DNA of 64,000 bases from Shewanella jiangmenensis. Its GTDB lineage: Bacteria; Pseudomonadota; Gammaproteobacteria; Enterobacterales; Shewanellaceae. Numbering within the stretch: position 1 is the first letter of the stretch; every line of letters starts with the position of its first letter. Where the stretch lies: the NCBI RefSeq assembly GCF_018596335.1, contig NZ_JAHEPS010000007.1:119268-183267 (forward strand), written 5' to 3'. The notes beneath the pieces are model-generated. The model worked only from the letters and a program-made list of their open reading frames with translations. It did no database searches and had not been told where the DNA came from. The position numbers were made by a program, and so were the translations under genes. Below, piece after piece: positions 9,489 through 18,837 of this stretch.

Positions 9489-9733
9489 TGTGCCTCTCAG
9501 TCCCTTCTGAAGTGGTTGCCCTGCACCCGGATGAGCAGGCTATAACGGTCGATACCCTCGGCGTTCGCCGTAAAGTGAGCCGTCATCTTCTCAGCGAAGA
9601 TATCCAGATTGGCGATTATGTGCTTATCCATATCGGCTTTGCGATGAATAAAATTGATAAAGAAGATGCACTGGAGAGTCTCAAGCTTTATAGGGAAATA
9701 GCCGCCAAACTGGAGGCTGAAAATCATGTCTGA
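9488..9733 (+). CDS. hypC: Hydrogenase assembly chaperone HypC
   Basis: Small chaperone of 81 aa that carries the Fe(CN)2CO unit with HypD and binds the large-subunit precursor. ATG 9488 is chosen over ATG 9482 because it yields the invariant MCLSVP start with Cys2, the functional residue. The stop of hypB and this start overlap as TGATG. The 3' end overlaps hypD by 8 bp. Length is typical of HypC/HupF proteins. Confidence 0.96.
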   Translation: MCLSVPSEVVALHPDEQAITVDTLGVRRKVSRHLLSEDIQIGDYVLIHIGFAMNKIDKEDALESLKLYREIAAKLEAENHV

Positions 9734-10907
9734 TCCAGGCAGTAATTCAACCACCAATGAAACTGACTCACTGCCATTAAAGACCCTTTATGCAGGTTTC
9801 AGGGACGCCGCCACCATCAGGGCGCTGGCATCCAGCATCAATCAAGCGGCCCAAAAGCTCAGTGAGCCTTTGTACATCATGGAAGTGTGCGGCGGCCATA
9901 CCCACACCATCATGAAATATGGCCTGCTGGGGCTGATGCCTGAAAATGTGCGCTTTATCCACGGCCCGGGTTGCCCGGTCTGCGTGATGCCAAAAGAGCG
10001 TATCGATCAGGCCATTGCCCTTGCCAGTTTCGATGGCGTGATTCTGCTGACCCTCGGCGACATGATACGGGTGCCGGGCTCCAAAGGCAGCCTTGCCCAT
10101 GCCCGCGCCAATGGCGCCGATGTGCGCCCCCTGTACGACCCACTCGATGCCCTTGCCATCGCCCGGGATAATCCGGATAAACAGGTGGTGTTTTTTGCCA
10201 TAGGTTTTGAAACCTCCACCCCGATGACTGCTGTGCTTATCAAAGAGGCCGAAGCGCGGGGTCTCGATAATTTACTCTTTCATATCAACCATGTGTTGGT
10301 GCCGCCCGCCATCGATGCGGTGATGGCCGAGCCTGCCACCAAGGTCAATGCCTTTATTGGCCCGGCCCACGTGAGCGTGATAAGCGGCGCCAAAATTTAT
10401 CGGCGCGCCGCCAGGGTGCATGGCACCCCTGTGGTGGTGAGCGGGTTTGAGCCGGTGGATGTGATGGAGTCCATCCTGAGGCTTATTCAACTTAAACTTC
10501 GCGCTGACGCTTCGGCAGAGGCGCAAGTTGATATCCAGTACAGCCGCGCAGTCACCGAAGAAGGCAACCTCGCCGCTCAGGCGCTGGTGGATGAGTATCT
10601 TGAGGTGCGGGACAGCTTTCGCTGGCGCGGCCTTGGCCCCATCCCCCGCTCGGCACTGAAACTCAAAGACAGTTTTGCCCACCGCGACGCCGAAAAAGCC
10701 TTTGCCGGACGTTTGCCGGTGCAGCAAATCGATGACCACAAAGCCTGCCAGTGCGGCGATATACTCCGGGGTCTTGCCAACCCCATGGATTGCAAAGTGT
10801 TTGGCCGGGGCTGCACTCCACAAACGCCCCTTGGCAGCTGTATGGTGAGCTCGGAAGGCGCCTGCAACGCCTATTACCGCTATCAGGGCTTAACGGAAAC
10901 GGCCTGA
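9726..10907 (+). CDS. hypD: Hydrogenase formation protein HypD
   Basis: Iron-sulfur scaffold of 393 aa on which the Fe(CN)2CO group is built with HypC and HypE. Visible motifs are CGGHTHTIMKYG, GPGCPVCVMP and GFETSTPMTA. The C-terminal cysteine set CQCGDILRG...CKVFGRGC...GSCMVSSEGACNAYY fits the [4Fe-4S] and redox cysteines of the family. The start lies inside the end of hypC, so coupled translation is likely. Confidence 0.97.
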   Translation: MSDPGSNSTTNETDSLPLKTLYAGFRDAATIRALASSINQAAQKLSEPLYIMEVCGGHTHTIMKYGLLGLMPENVRFIHGPGCPVCVMPKERIDQAIALASFDGVILLTLGDMIRVPGSKGSLAHARANGADVRPLYDPLDALAIARDNPDKQVVFFAIGFETSTPMTAVLIKEAEARGLDNLLFHINHVLVPPAIDAVMAEPATKVNAFIGPAHVSVISGAKIYRRAARVHGTPVVVSGFEPVDVMESILRLIQLKLRADASAEAQVDIQYSRAVTEEGNLAAQALVDEYLEVRDSFRWRGLGPIPRSALKLKDSFAHRDAEKAFAGRLPVQQIDDHKACQCGDILRGLANPMDCKVFGRGCTPQTPLGSCMVSSEGACNAYYRYQGLTETA

Positions 10908-10933
10908 GCAGCAGGCGCAAGAAGGAATTACCG

Positions 10934-11959
10934 ATGTCAGTCAAGCACATACAACTCGCTCACGGTGGCGGCGGCCTTGAAATGAACAAGCTTATTCGCG
11001 AGCTGTTTTTTAATGCCTTTGATAATGCCATCCTTCGAAACGAAGAAGACGCCGCGCTGCTGAATCTGTGCGGCCCCACCGCCTTTACCACCGACTCCTT
11101 TACCGTATCACCACTGTTTTTTGCCGGTGGCGACATCGGCAAGCTCGCCATCGCCGGCACTGTGAACGATTTGGCCATGATGGGTGCAGAACCACAGTAT
11201 TTAAGCCTTGGGGTCATTATCGAGGAAGGCTTTGCTCTCGATGACTTAAAAACCATAGTGCACAGCATGGCCGAAGAGCTTAAAAAAAGCGGCGCCAAAA
11301 TCGTTTGCGGCGACACCAAGGTGGTTCCAAAGGGCTGCGCCGATGGGCTCTTTTTGAACACCAGCGGCGTTGGCCGCATCATCCGCCCGGGCATTTCGGC
11401 AAAGGCACTTAAAAGCGGCGATGCCATTATTGTCTCCGGCGACATAGGTCGCCATGGCGCCGCAATCCTGATGGCCCGCGAAGGCCTTGAGCTTGAATCC
11501 CGCCTTGAGAGCGACTGCGCGACCTTGTGGGGCGCTGTCGAGCAATTACTGGTGCACCCTTTTGAGATTCATGCCATGCGCGATGCCACCCGCGGCGGCC
11601 TCAGCGCTGTGCTGAACGAGTGGGCGGCAGCTTCCGGCGTTAACATTCAGCTTGATGAAGCGGCAGTGCCTGTATCCGATGAAGTGCGCGGCCTTTGCGA
11701 GCTTTATGGCTTTGAGCCGCTGGATTTGGCCAACGAAGGCACCTTTGTGCTGGCATTGCCAAAGGCGCAGGCTGAAGGCGCCCTTGAAGTACTTAAGCGC
11801 TTTGGCCACTGCGAGCAGGCGGCCATTGTTGGTGAGGTAGTCGGTGAAGTTGTAGAAGGACTCACAGGCCCCGCCGGCAAGGTGGTCCTGAATACCCCCT
11901 GGGGCAGCAGCCGTTATCTCGATCTGCCCGCCGGTGAGCTGTTGCCAAGGATTTGCTGA
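10934..11959 (+). CDS. hypE: Hydrogenase expression/formation protein HypE
   Basis: PurM-like ATP-dependent dehydratase of 341 aa that converts the C-terminal thiocarboxamide to thiocyanate. ATG 10934 gives the family start (IQLAHGGGGLEMNKLI) after a gaaggaatt RBS. A longer open frame upstream is only overlap with hypD. The protein ends in PRIC, keeping the essential C-terminal cysteine that HypF carbamoylates. The stop overlaps the hypA ATG (TGATG). Confidence 0.97.
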   Translation: MSVKHIQLAHGGGGLEMNKLIRELFFNAFDNAILRNEEDAALLNLCGPTAFTTDSFTVSPLFFAGGDIGKLAIAGTVNDLAMMGAEPQYLSLGVIIEEGFALDDLKTIVHSMAEELKKSGAKIVCGDTKVVPKGCADGLFLNTSGVGRIIRPGISAKALKSGDAIIVSGDIGRHGAAILMAREGLELESRLESDCATLWGAVEQLLVHPFEIHAMRDATRGGLSAVLNEWAAASGVNIQLDEAAVPVSDEVRGLCELYGFEPLDLANEGTFVLALPKAQAEGALEVLKRFGHCEQAAIVGEVVGEVVEGLTGPAGKVVLNTPWGSSRYLDLPAGELLPRIC

Positions 11960-12318
11960 TGCACGAATTCTCCATAGTGCAGGCTCTGATAGAGAGCTGC
12001 GAGAGCCACGCCCAAAGCCAGCAGGCAAGCGCCATCAGCCGGGTGAAAATCCGCCTTGGCGCGCTTTCTGGCGTTGAGCCAAGCCTGCTTGCCACCGCGT
12101 TCGACACCTTTAAACTCGAAGGTATGTGCCGCGAGGCCGTGCTTGAGATGGAGATAGAGCCCTTGATGCTAAGCTGCAACGAGTGCGGCTTTGAGGGTGA
12201 GGCCAACGGCCTCAGTGTGCTCTGCCCGTGCTGCCACAGCCCCTTTACCCAGGTCACCGGCGGCGAAGAGATGCTGCTGCTCCAACTCGAGCTTAATAGC
12301 TGCGAGCATGGGGCCTAA
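11959..12318 (+). CDS. hypA: Hydrogenase nickel chaperone HypA
   Basis: Nickel and zinc protein of 119 aa that partners HypB. ATG 11959 gives MHEFSIVQAL, with the N-terminal Met-His nickel site. The zinc site is C-N-E-C and C-P-C-C, separated by 14 residues (CNECGF...LCPCCHS). It is the last gene of the hya/hyp operon. The next 157 bp contain no clear terminator, only a doubled AGCAGCACTTA near 12337-12360. Confidence 0.96.
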   Translation: MHEFSIVQALIESCESHAQSQQASAISRVKIRLGALSGVEPSLLATAFDTFKLEGMCREAVLEMEIEPLMLSCNECGFEGEANGLSVLCPCCHSPFTQVTGGEEMLLLQLELNSCEHGA

Positions 12319-12475
12319 ATCACTTACGCATCGCCTAAGCAGCACTTAAGCAGCACTTAACAGACACATTATCCAGAGCCCAACCAAACTACAGAACTTT
12401 GTACTGAAAACTGCAGCTTTTGACATCACACTTTTGTATAGTAACGGTTAAGTTAAAGTTACGGGTGACGTCATC

Positions 12476-13555
12476 TTGCATCGCATCAGCCACATCCCCA
12501 AACCCGCAGCCTTGCTGTTTCACGTGGTCGCCATGATAACCCTGCTCAGTTACTGTGCGTATCGCCTGTATCTGGGCGACTGGGCGCTGGTGGCAATTTA
12601 CAGCCTGTCGCTGCTGCCGCTGACGCTGTCGTTTTTAAAAGAGCTTAATGGTATTTCAAGCCATGTTAACCGCCGCGTGACCCTGCTGATGGTGTCGATT
12701 GGCATTGCCGCCACCAGCCTCGAAATTGGCTATGGCGGGCTTATTTTTGTATTTCCCACCATTTTTATTTATTTCTTTTTGTTCCCGCTGACCGAGGCCT
12801 TTGTGCTGTCGATGCTGTTTGGCGCGCTGTCACTGGCGTGCGGCGCACAAACCGAACCGATGGATTTGATTGTCCGCTTTGGCGTGGCTGGGGTGAACTG
12901 CGTGATTTTCGGCGCCATTTTTGCCTATATCATCTCAAGCCAGCACAGCAATCTGATGCACCTTGCGATTACCGATCCGCTCACTGGGCTTTATAACCGC
13001 AAAAAGCTCAACAGCGATCTTGAGGCGCTGCCCGAAGCCCCTGGCGCTGCGCTCTTGCTGGTGGATATCGACCATTTCAAGCGGATAAACGATGTGGCCG
13101 GGCATCTGGAGGGCGACAGAGTATTAAAGGAGGTTGGCGCGCTTATCCAGGGCCTGCTGCCCAATACCGCCCAGGCGTATCGCTATGGCGGTGAGGAGTT
13201 TTTACTTATCTTTCGCGATATTGATGATGCCAGGACGACCTGCGAGCACCTGCGCCAAGGCCTGATGCAGATTATTCGGCCGGACATGGCAGGCAAAGCC
13301 GCGCCGCTCACCTGCTCTATGGGCCTTGCCGCACGATACGGTGAAGAGAGTGCCGTCCACTGGCTTAAACGCGCCGACATTGCCCTGTACCGCGCCAAAA
13401 ACGCCGGCCGTGACTGCGTGTGCGTTGCAGAAAGCCCTGTCACCCTGCTGCACCAGGAGAACCAGGTGAGCCAAGAGCAACGAGTGAACCAAGAGAAAAA
13501 AGAAAACAAGGAAAGCCACAAAGATAAGGAAAACAAAAGCATCGCAACTCATTGA
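12476..13555 (+). CDS. Membrane GGDEF protein (diguanylate cyclase)
   Basis: A 359-aa protein with an N-terminal block of about five hydrophobic helices (residues 10-160) and a C-terminal GGDEF domain starting at LAITDPLTGLYNRKKL. The active-site loop is RYGGEEF (about 238-244), so c-di-GMP synthesis is expected. No inhibitory RxxD motif is evident upstream of the loop. The tail after residue 320 is a charged Gln/Glu/Lys/Asn stretch with repeats. The start is uncertain: TTG 12476 has no clear RBS, and ATG 12533 is an alternative. Confidence 0.9.
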   Translation: MHRISHIPKPAALLFHVVAMITLLSYCAYRLYLGDWALVAIYSLSLLPLTLSFLKELNGISSHVNRRVTLLMVSIGIAATSLEIGYGGLIFVFPTIFIYFFLFPLTEAFVLSMLFGALSLACGAQTEPMDLIVRFGVAGVNCVIFGAIFAYIISSQHSNLMHLAITDPLTGLYNRKKLNSDLEALPEAPGAALLLVDIDHFKRINDVAGHLEGDRVLKEVGALIQGLLPNTAQAYRYGGEEFLLIFRDIDDARTTCEHLRQGLMQIIRPDMAGKAAPLTCSMGLAARYGEESAVHWLKRADIALYRAKNAGRDCVCVAESPVTLLHQENQVSQEQRVNQEKKENKESHKDKENKSIATH

Positions 13556-13595
13556 GATGACGGTTTCAAGCGCCAGGCACTGCCGCCTTTTCTTT

Positions 13596-15668
13596 TCAGG
13601 TATTCGCTGTTTTTGAAGCCTCCACGGCATCTTCAACATAAAGCACACTGGCATCCATGCCGCTGTCAGTCAGCCATTTGAGCCAATCGGTTTGATGGGC
13701 GGCAAGCCGGTCACCCGGGCCTTTAACTTCCACAAACTTGAGTGTGTTGTCCTTGATAAGCAGCAGATCGGCAAAACCGCTTCGCCGCTCTTTAAGGCTG
13801 CCAAGCATATGGCGGATAAGGGATACAAGCCACTTGCCATCAAGGTACGGGCGCAGCCGCTGCCAAAGCGCCTCATCCCACAGCTGCCAGTTTACCCAGT
13901 CGTTGGCAAGACCACGTTTTTGGCAAAAATGGGCATCGAGCACTTCAAGGTCGCCATTGGCAAGGCTTCCGAGGCGCTGCGAGATAAGCTCAGCGCGCCG
14001 CTCAGCAAACTCGCTGCGGTACATGTCGGTGGGCGCAGTTTGAAACGGGTGATCAAACGCCCCTTTCACCGGCGCGAAGATGATATCCCACAGCGCCAGA
14101 CCAAAAAGGCCGCAGCAAAAGTCGTTTTCAAGATGAAAGGCATCAAAACCAAGGCTTTTGAAATGGTTGCAGCTGATTTGCTCAACCTTAAGGGGGGCTT
14201 CGACCTTAAGGGGCGCATCAGCCTTAGGCGGTGCTTCAAGCTTGATAGGCCGCAGAGAGCCGGGAACTGTGCCCGAACCAGAACCAGAACCAGATCCAGT
14301 GTCGGTTTCAGCGTTAACAGGGCGTGTTAATTGCAGCGCTATCCGGCTGGCGCGGGGCATAAAAACCGCTGGCTTTTGAAACTGCTCTCCTGCTTTTTTG
14401 GCAAGGCGCGGCAACATGGCAAGACTTGTGCGGTACTCCTCATCGCAAAGCGGCGACTCAAAAAGCGCCATCGCAGCCGCAAAGGCTTCATCGTGTCGGC
14501 CAAGGGCATCCAGACAGCGGGCATAGCGCTCACGGGCCGGCGCCATCTTGATGCCCTCGTAAAGTGCAAGCGCCCTTTGATGCAGTCCGCGCCGCTCACA
14601 CTCGCGCCCAAGCTGGGATTTAAGCCGCCAAAGCCGGCGACTTCGCCCGTGCCGCGCCAGGCTCTCTGTCGCTGAGTTTTCTTGCTGCGGGCTTTCTTGC
14701 TCTGACTTGCCTTGCTCTGACTTGCCTTGCTGTGGGCTTTTTGGCTGCAGACTTGGTGCATTCTCGCTCTGCAAGGCGTTCCCGGCACAGAGTGACAGCA
14801 ATACCTTATTTGCATCCTGCGCTTTTTGATACCCGGCATCGAGTATTTCAAGGCGCTCACCGAGCGCGATAAGCGCGGCATCCTCAAGCTCTGATGCCTG
14901 CAACAGGATTTCGCTTATCTCGCTTAAGCCAAGTGCAAGCTCAATGTCGGCGCGGCTGTCAAAGCGGCGGTTATTTTTATCGAGCGGGTAATTTTCGTAG
15001 CGTCGGTGCCCAAGCTCAGCCACCACAAACTCACTGAAATCCTGCCAGCTGTTGCCAAAATACAGCAATTTCAAGGTACGAAACGGCGCTGCCGCATCGA
15101 GCAAAAGCACATCATGGCGTATCGCCTGCCAGATAGCGGGCCAAAGGCGCTCCTCGTCAGCAAGCATGCACAGCGCCTGCTTGGAGAGCGACTTAACGAC
15201 AGTCGTTGCCGATAACTCTGCTATCAGCGAAAAAAGCTCATCTTTTGTAAGAAGCCTTGTGCAGTGACTGGCAAGCTCGGCGTCTTTGGCGGCATCATTA
15301 ATGGAATAGCCATCGGCGCTGTCACGTTCAAAGGCGCTGCCAATTTGTGTACTATCAAGCCCGCTCCCGAGGCGGATAAACCCGGCGCGGGCAAGGGTCT
15401 CGATGGCATTGCCGATATCGTCAATATCGGCATAACTGGGCTTGCTGATGCTAAGTTTGCTTATGCGAAGTTTGCTGATGCGAAACAAGGGGCCGCGGCG
15501 GGTCAGGAGCCGTATCAGCAAGCGCCTTGGACCGAGTTGCAGCGTGCCACTTTCAATAAGCCTAAGCTCCGCGTCACTTAGCAAATCCCGATAGCGGCCG
15601 AGCGCCGCGCACAGCAGCTCAAAGTGGCGCAAAAAGTAATCGGGATCGTCCAGTGTCGCGGCGGCCAA
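13596..15668 (-). CDS. VRR-NUC (FAN1-like) nuclease
   Basis: A 690-aa homolog of bacterial FAN1 structure-specific nucleases. The C-terminal VRR-NUC core reads [19 protein letters not shown] followed by [16 protein letters not shown], closely matching the FAN1 catalytic block (D...EVKGP.DRL...Q..W); an Ala replaces the usual Pro before the Asp. The middle resembles the helical/TPR region ([18 protein letters not shown]). It has low-complexity inserts: [12 protein letters not shown] near 305, [10 protein letters not shown] near 455 and [12 protein letters not shown]. The start is TTG 15668; a stop lies 18 bp upstream and no ATG is nearby. It is 15 bp behind ppiC and probably cotranscribed. Confidence 0.85.
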   Translation of the reverse strand: MAAATLDDPDYFLRHFELLCAALGRYRDLLSDAELRLIESGTLQLGPRRLLIRLLTRRGPLFRISKLRISKLSISKPSYADIDDIGNAIETLARAGFIRLGSGLDSTQIGSAFERDSADGYSINDAAKDAELASHCTRLLTKDELFSLIAELSATTVVKSLSKQALCMLADEERLWPAIWQAIRHDVLLLDAAAPFRTLKLLYFGNSWQDFSEFVVAELGHRRYENYPLDKNNRRFDSRADIELALGLSEISEILLQASELEDAALIALGERLEILDAGYQKAQDANKVLLSLCAGNALQSENAPSLQPKSPQQGKSEQGKSEQESPQQENSATESLARHGRSRRLWRLKSQLGRECERRGLHQRALALYEGIKMAPARERYARCLDALGRHDEAFAAAMALFESPLCDEEYRTSLAMLPRLAKKAGEQFQKPAVFMPRASRIALQLTRPVNAETDTGSGSGSGSGTVPGSLRPIKLEAPPKADAPLKVEAPLKVEQISCNHFKSLGFDAFHLENDFCCGLFGLALWDIIFAPVKGAFDHPFQTAPTDMYRSEFAERRAELISQRLGSLANGDLEVLDAHFCQKRGLANDWVNWQLWDEALWQRLRPYLDGKWLVSLIRHMLGSLKERRSGFADLLLIKDNTLKFVEVKGPGDRLAAHQTDWLKWLTDSGMDASVLYVEDAVEASKTANT

Positions 15669-15683
15669 GGCAGTAAAAGCAGC

Positions 15684-15962
15684 TTAGTTGCGGTAGATGG
15701 TCTGGATAAGATGAAAGCCAAAGCGGGTTTTCACCGGGCCATGGACTTCCAGTACCGGCTTTTTAAACACCACATCATCAAAGGCTTTCACCATCTGGCC
15801 TGGACCGAACTCACCCAAATCGCCACTACGACGCTTGGATGGGCAAATGGAATATTGCTTGGCAAGCTTGCCAAAATCTTCGCCCTTGTCGATGCGGGCT
15901 TTGAGTTTTTCCGCTTCTTCGCGGGTTTTGACCAGAATATGGCGGGCGCAGGCTTTGGCCAT
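15684..15962 (-). CDS. ppiC: Parvulin-type peptidyl-prolyl isomerase
   Basis: Single-domain parvulin of 92 aa without signal peptide, so probably cytoplasmic. It starts [13 protein letters not shown] and carries the family landmarks [20 protein letters not shown]-like [13 protein letters not shown], and the C-terminal GFHLIQ. Size and sequence pattern match E. coli PpiC. The FAN1-like gene follows immediately on the same strand. Confidence 0.93.
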   Translation of the reverse strand: MAKACARHILVKTREEAEKLKARIDKGEDFGKLAKQYSICPSKRRSGDLGEFGPGQMVKAFDDVVFKKPVLEVHGPVKTRFGFHLIQTIYRN

Positions 15963-16076
15963 GGCAGACTCCTTAACAGCAGTAATAGCGCTATTTTACC
16001 CGAAAGCGGCGTCTGTCGCAGCTTGCAAGCACGACATCCCTTCCCTACACTGCCCCAAGCCATCAAAGGAGGACCT

Positions 16077-16502
16077 ATGTGGTTGCAAAAACAGCTAATT
16101 CTACCGCCTAAGCCGCGGGGCTTTCACATCATCACCGCCGACATTGAACGGGCGCTGCCTGAGCTTGCCAACATCCGGGTGGGCCTGCTGCACTTGCTGC
16201 TGCAACATACCTCAGCCTCGCTCACTGTGAATGAGAATGCCGATCCGACTGTGCGCCAGGACTTTGAATCCTTTTTCAATGCCACAGTGCAGGAGAACGA
16301 GCCCTGGTATCGCCACGATTATGAAGGCCCGGACGATATGCCCGCTCATCTTAAATCAAGCCTGCTTGGCACCAGCCTGATGCTGCCGATAAGTCAGGGG
16401 GAGCTTGCCCTTGGCACCTGGCAGGGCATTTACCTTGGTGAGCATCGCGATCGCGGCGGTGAGCGGCGTATCATCGCCACCCTTCAGGGCGAGCCGAACT
16501 AA
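16077..16502 (+). CDS. UPF0047 / YjbQ family protein
   Basis: A 141-aa protein of the YjbQ family. Landmarks are [17 protein letters not shown] in the first half and [20 protein letters not shown] at the end. ATG 16077 follows aaaggaggacct, an excellent RBS, so upstream in-frame sequence is not coding. Family members have been linked to thiamine phosphate synthase-like activity in E. coli; the cellular role is not settled. It stands alone between ppiC and the GGDEF-EAL gene. Confidence 0.9.
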   Translation: MWLQKQLILPPKPRGFHIITADIERALPELANIRVGLLHLLLQHTSASLTVNENADPTVRQDFESFFNATVQENEPWYRHDYEGPDDMPAHLKSSLLGTSLMLPISQGELALGTWQGIYLGEHRDRGGERRIIATLQGEPN

Positions 16503-16558
16503 TCGAACTCATTGAACTGGAGCGAACTGGCAGCAGTAGCTAAAAGCAGGAATGCTGC

Positions 16559-18757
16559 TTAGCCCTGAGCGCTAAGCAGTGCGCGCAGCGCATCTTCAGT
16601 CATGGGCCGGTGCAGTAAAAAGCCCTGAGCCTTTGACACCTGATGGCGGCGCAAAAACGCGACTTGGCCCTCGTGCTCAACCCCTTCTGCAACAACGCAC
16701 AGCTCCATCGCGGCGCTCATTTTGATGATGGCTTCCGTCAGTGCCTCGCCCTTGCCGGGCAAGCCCACGGTAGCCATAAACGACTTGTCGAGTTTGACGC
16801 AATCCAGCGGGAAATGAATTAGATAGGCAAGGGATGAGTAACCGGTGCCGAAATCATCGATGGCAATCCAAATCCCGCGGCAGCGAAGCGCGGCCAGCGT
16901 CTCGTTCAGTGACGGATTGGTTTCAAGCAGCAGCGACTCAGTAATTTCAAGAATAAGCCAGGGCAGCGCCGCGGCATCTTCCGCAAGCAAGCCTCCACAG
17001 AAGGATTGCTGCTGCGAGGCGCTAAGAAGCTCAAAACTCGACACATTGACCGAGAGCTTTATCGGGGTTTTGGCGGCGCAGAGTGCCCCGATAAGCTTAA
17101 GCGCCTTTTGCCTTACCCACTCGCCCACGGCGCCGATCAAACCGGCGCTTTCAGCAAGCGGAATAAACTCCTGGGGTGAAATCGCTTCCCCCATGTGCTC
17201 CCAGCGCAGCAGCGCTTCGGCGGCCACTATCCGCTCGCTGTTCAAATCCACTATCGGCTGATACACCAGCTGCAGCGCATCGTTTGCCAGCGCATCCTTG
17301 AGCGCCGAGGTTAAGGTTGCGGTGCGCGCCGCACCTTTGGCCATGGCAGGGGTGAAACGGCGCCAGGTATTGCGGCCGCTACCCTTGGCGTTGTACATGG
17401 CCTGATCGGCGGCAAGAAACAGGCTGTCGGGGGTTGTGCCATCGTCGGGAAAGCGCACCGCGCCGAGACTGATGCCGCTGTGAATGCGCCGCCCCTCAAT
17501 ATCAAAAGGCTGTGACATCGCCTTGACGAGGGTTGAAGACAAGGACTCGGCGAAGCTTATCTCGCAGTCATCCTGCCCGTTAGCCTGCACTTTATCAGCA
17601 TCATAAACGGGTAGGTACAGCGCAAACTCATCGCCGCCGACCCTTGAAAGCAGCGCCCCTTCGGGCAGCTGCGCCTGTAACCTTGCGGCCGCAAGACGCA
17701 GAACGGCATCGCCAACATGGTGGCCAAAGCTGTCGTTGATTTGTTTAAAGCGGTCAAGATCCATCAGCAGCAGCCAATAAGGCGCCGCGCTTTCACAGGC
17801 CCGCTCAAGGGATGAGGCCAGCAAAAACCGATTGGCAAGGCCGGTAAGCGAGTCGTAATTGGCTTGATATTCAATCACATCAGCGGCAAGTCGCCGCTCA
17901 GTGGTGTCATTCATCAGCCAGCCGTACATGGCACCGTTGCCCTGGGGATCGGCCACCGGCGTGACCAGAATATCCAGATGGCGCTGCTGACCACGCTGGG
18001 ATACCACGCACTCGCCATTAAAACTGCGGCCACGGCCGAGTTGTTCAATAAGCTCGGCCAAGGCGTCGTCAGGGCAATCATCGAATATCAGCGCCGGATC
18101 GAAGCTGCTGAGTTCGGCGCTGAACCAGGCCTTGAACGCGGGGTTTTTATAGAGGATTTGCCACTTGTCGTCGGTAATCGCAAGTGCCATCGGCATATTG
18201 TTGAAAATCCGCGCCACCAGCTGCTGATAACGCTGATCGCGGCTGCGCTCAATTGCGAGCGCCGCAAGCTTGCCGGCCTGGGAGATAAGCGCAAGCTCAT
18301 TATCGCCGGGCAGTTTTATCCGGTCGTGATACAGGGCAAAGGTGCCGATAACCTTACCGGCGCTGTCTTTGATAGGTTCAGACCAGCAGGATTTAAGGCC
18401 ATGGGCCAGGGGAATTGCGTTGTAGGGCAACCAATAGGGATGGGTGGCGATATCGTCCACCACCACCCGCTCGCCAAGAAAGGCCGCGCTGCCACAGGAG
18501 CCCACCCCAAGGCCGATTTCTACCCCATGAACAATGCGGTTGAATTCGGCCGGCAGGTTTGGCGCGGCGCCGGTCAGCAGCCGCTTGCCATCTTCACTGA
18601 GCAGCAGAATGGATGCGGCAACGCCCTGGGTCTGAGCTTCAATCAGCTCGGTAAGCGCCCGCAGGATAGCCGGCAATGGCCTGTGCTCCAGCACCATGGC
18701 CAGAATGCCGCCATAACCGGACACTTCAAATCCGCGTCCTTCCCACTCTTTGCTCAT
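16559..18757 (-). CDS. GAF-PAS-GGDEF-EAL signalling protein
   Basis: A 732-aa soluble protein. An N-terminal GAF-like domain (about 25-165; AASILLLSEDGKRL, GSCGSAAFLGERVVVDDI) is followed by a PAS-like domain (about 180-285), a GGDEF domain with intact SRVGGDEFALYLP, and an EAL domain (AAEALLRWEH; DDFGTGYSSLAYL; LDKSFM). Both cyclase and phosphodiesterase motifs look intact, so the net activity on c-di-GMP cannot be read from sequence. The RBS aaggagtgacgg precedes the ATG. Confidence 0.93.
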   Translation of the reverse strand: MSKEWEGRGFEVSGYGGILAMVLEHRPLPAILRALTELIEAQTQGVAASILLLSEDGKRLLTGAAPNLPAEFNRIVHGVEIGLGVGSCGSAAFLGERVVVDDIATHPYWLPYNAIPLAHGLKSCWSEPIKDSAGKVIGTFALYHDRIKLPGDNELALISQAGKLAALAIERSRDQRYQQLVARIFNNMPMALAITDDKWQILYKNPAFKAWFSAELSSFDPALIFDDCPDDALAELIEQLGRGRSFNGECVVSQRGQQRHLDILVTPVADPQGNGAMYGWLMNDTTERRLAADVIEYQANYDSLTGLANRFLLASSLERACESAAPYWLLLMDLDRFKQINDSFGHHVGDAVLRLAAARLQAQLPEGALLSRVGGDEFALYLPVYDADKVQANGQDDCEISFAESLSSTLVKAMSQPFDIEGRRIHSGISLGAVRFPDDGTTPDSLFLAADQAMYNAKGSGRNTWRRFTPAMAKGAARTATLTSALKDALANDALQLVYQPIVDLNSERIVAAEALLRWEHMGEAISPQEFIPLAESAGLIGAVGEWVRQKALKLIGALCAAKTPIKLSVNVSSFELLSASQQQSFCGGLLAEDAAALPWLILEITESLLLETNPSLNETLAALRCRGIWIAIDDFGTGYSSLAYLIHFPLDCVKLDKSFMATVGLPGKGEALTEAIIKMSAAMELCVVAEGVEHEGQVAFLRRHQVSKAQGFLLHRPMTEDALRALLSAQG

Positions 18758-18837
18758 CCGTCACTCCTTCGGTGGCGATGTCGTCCCTGTATACAATCAG
18801 CAAACAGTATTGGCAACCATACCTTGGTCTGATGGCG

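Noticed and set aside
13692..14330. Plus-strand frame of 212 codons within the nuclease gene
   Set aside because: Shadow of the FAN1-like gene; composition mirrors the coding strand.
17864..18832. Plus-strand frame of 322 codons opposite the GGDEF-EAL gene
   Set aside because: The minus strand has intact GAF, PAS, GGDEF and EAL motifs, so the reverse frame is a high-GC shadow.
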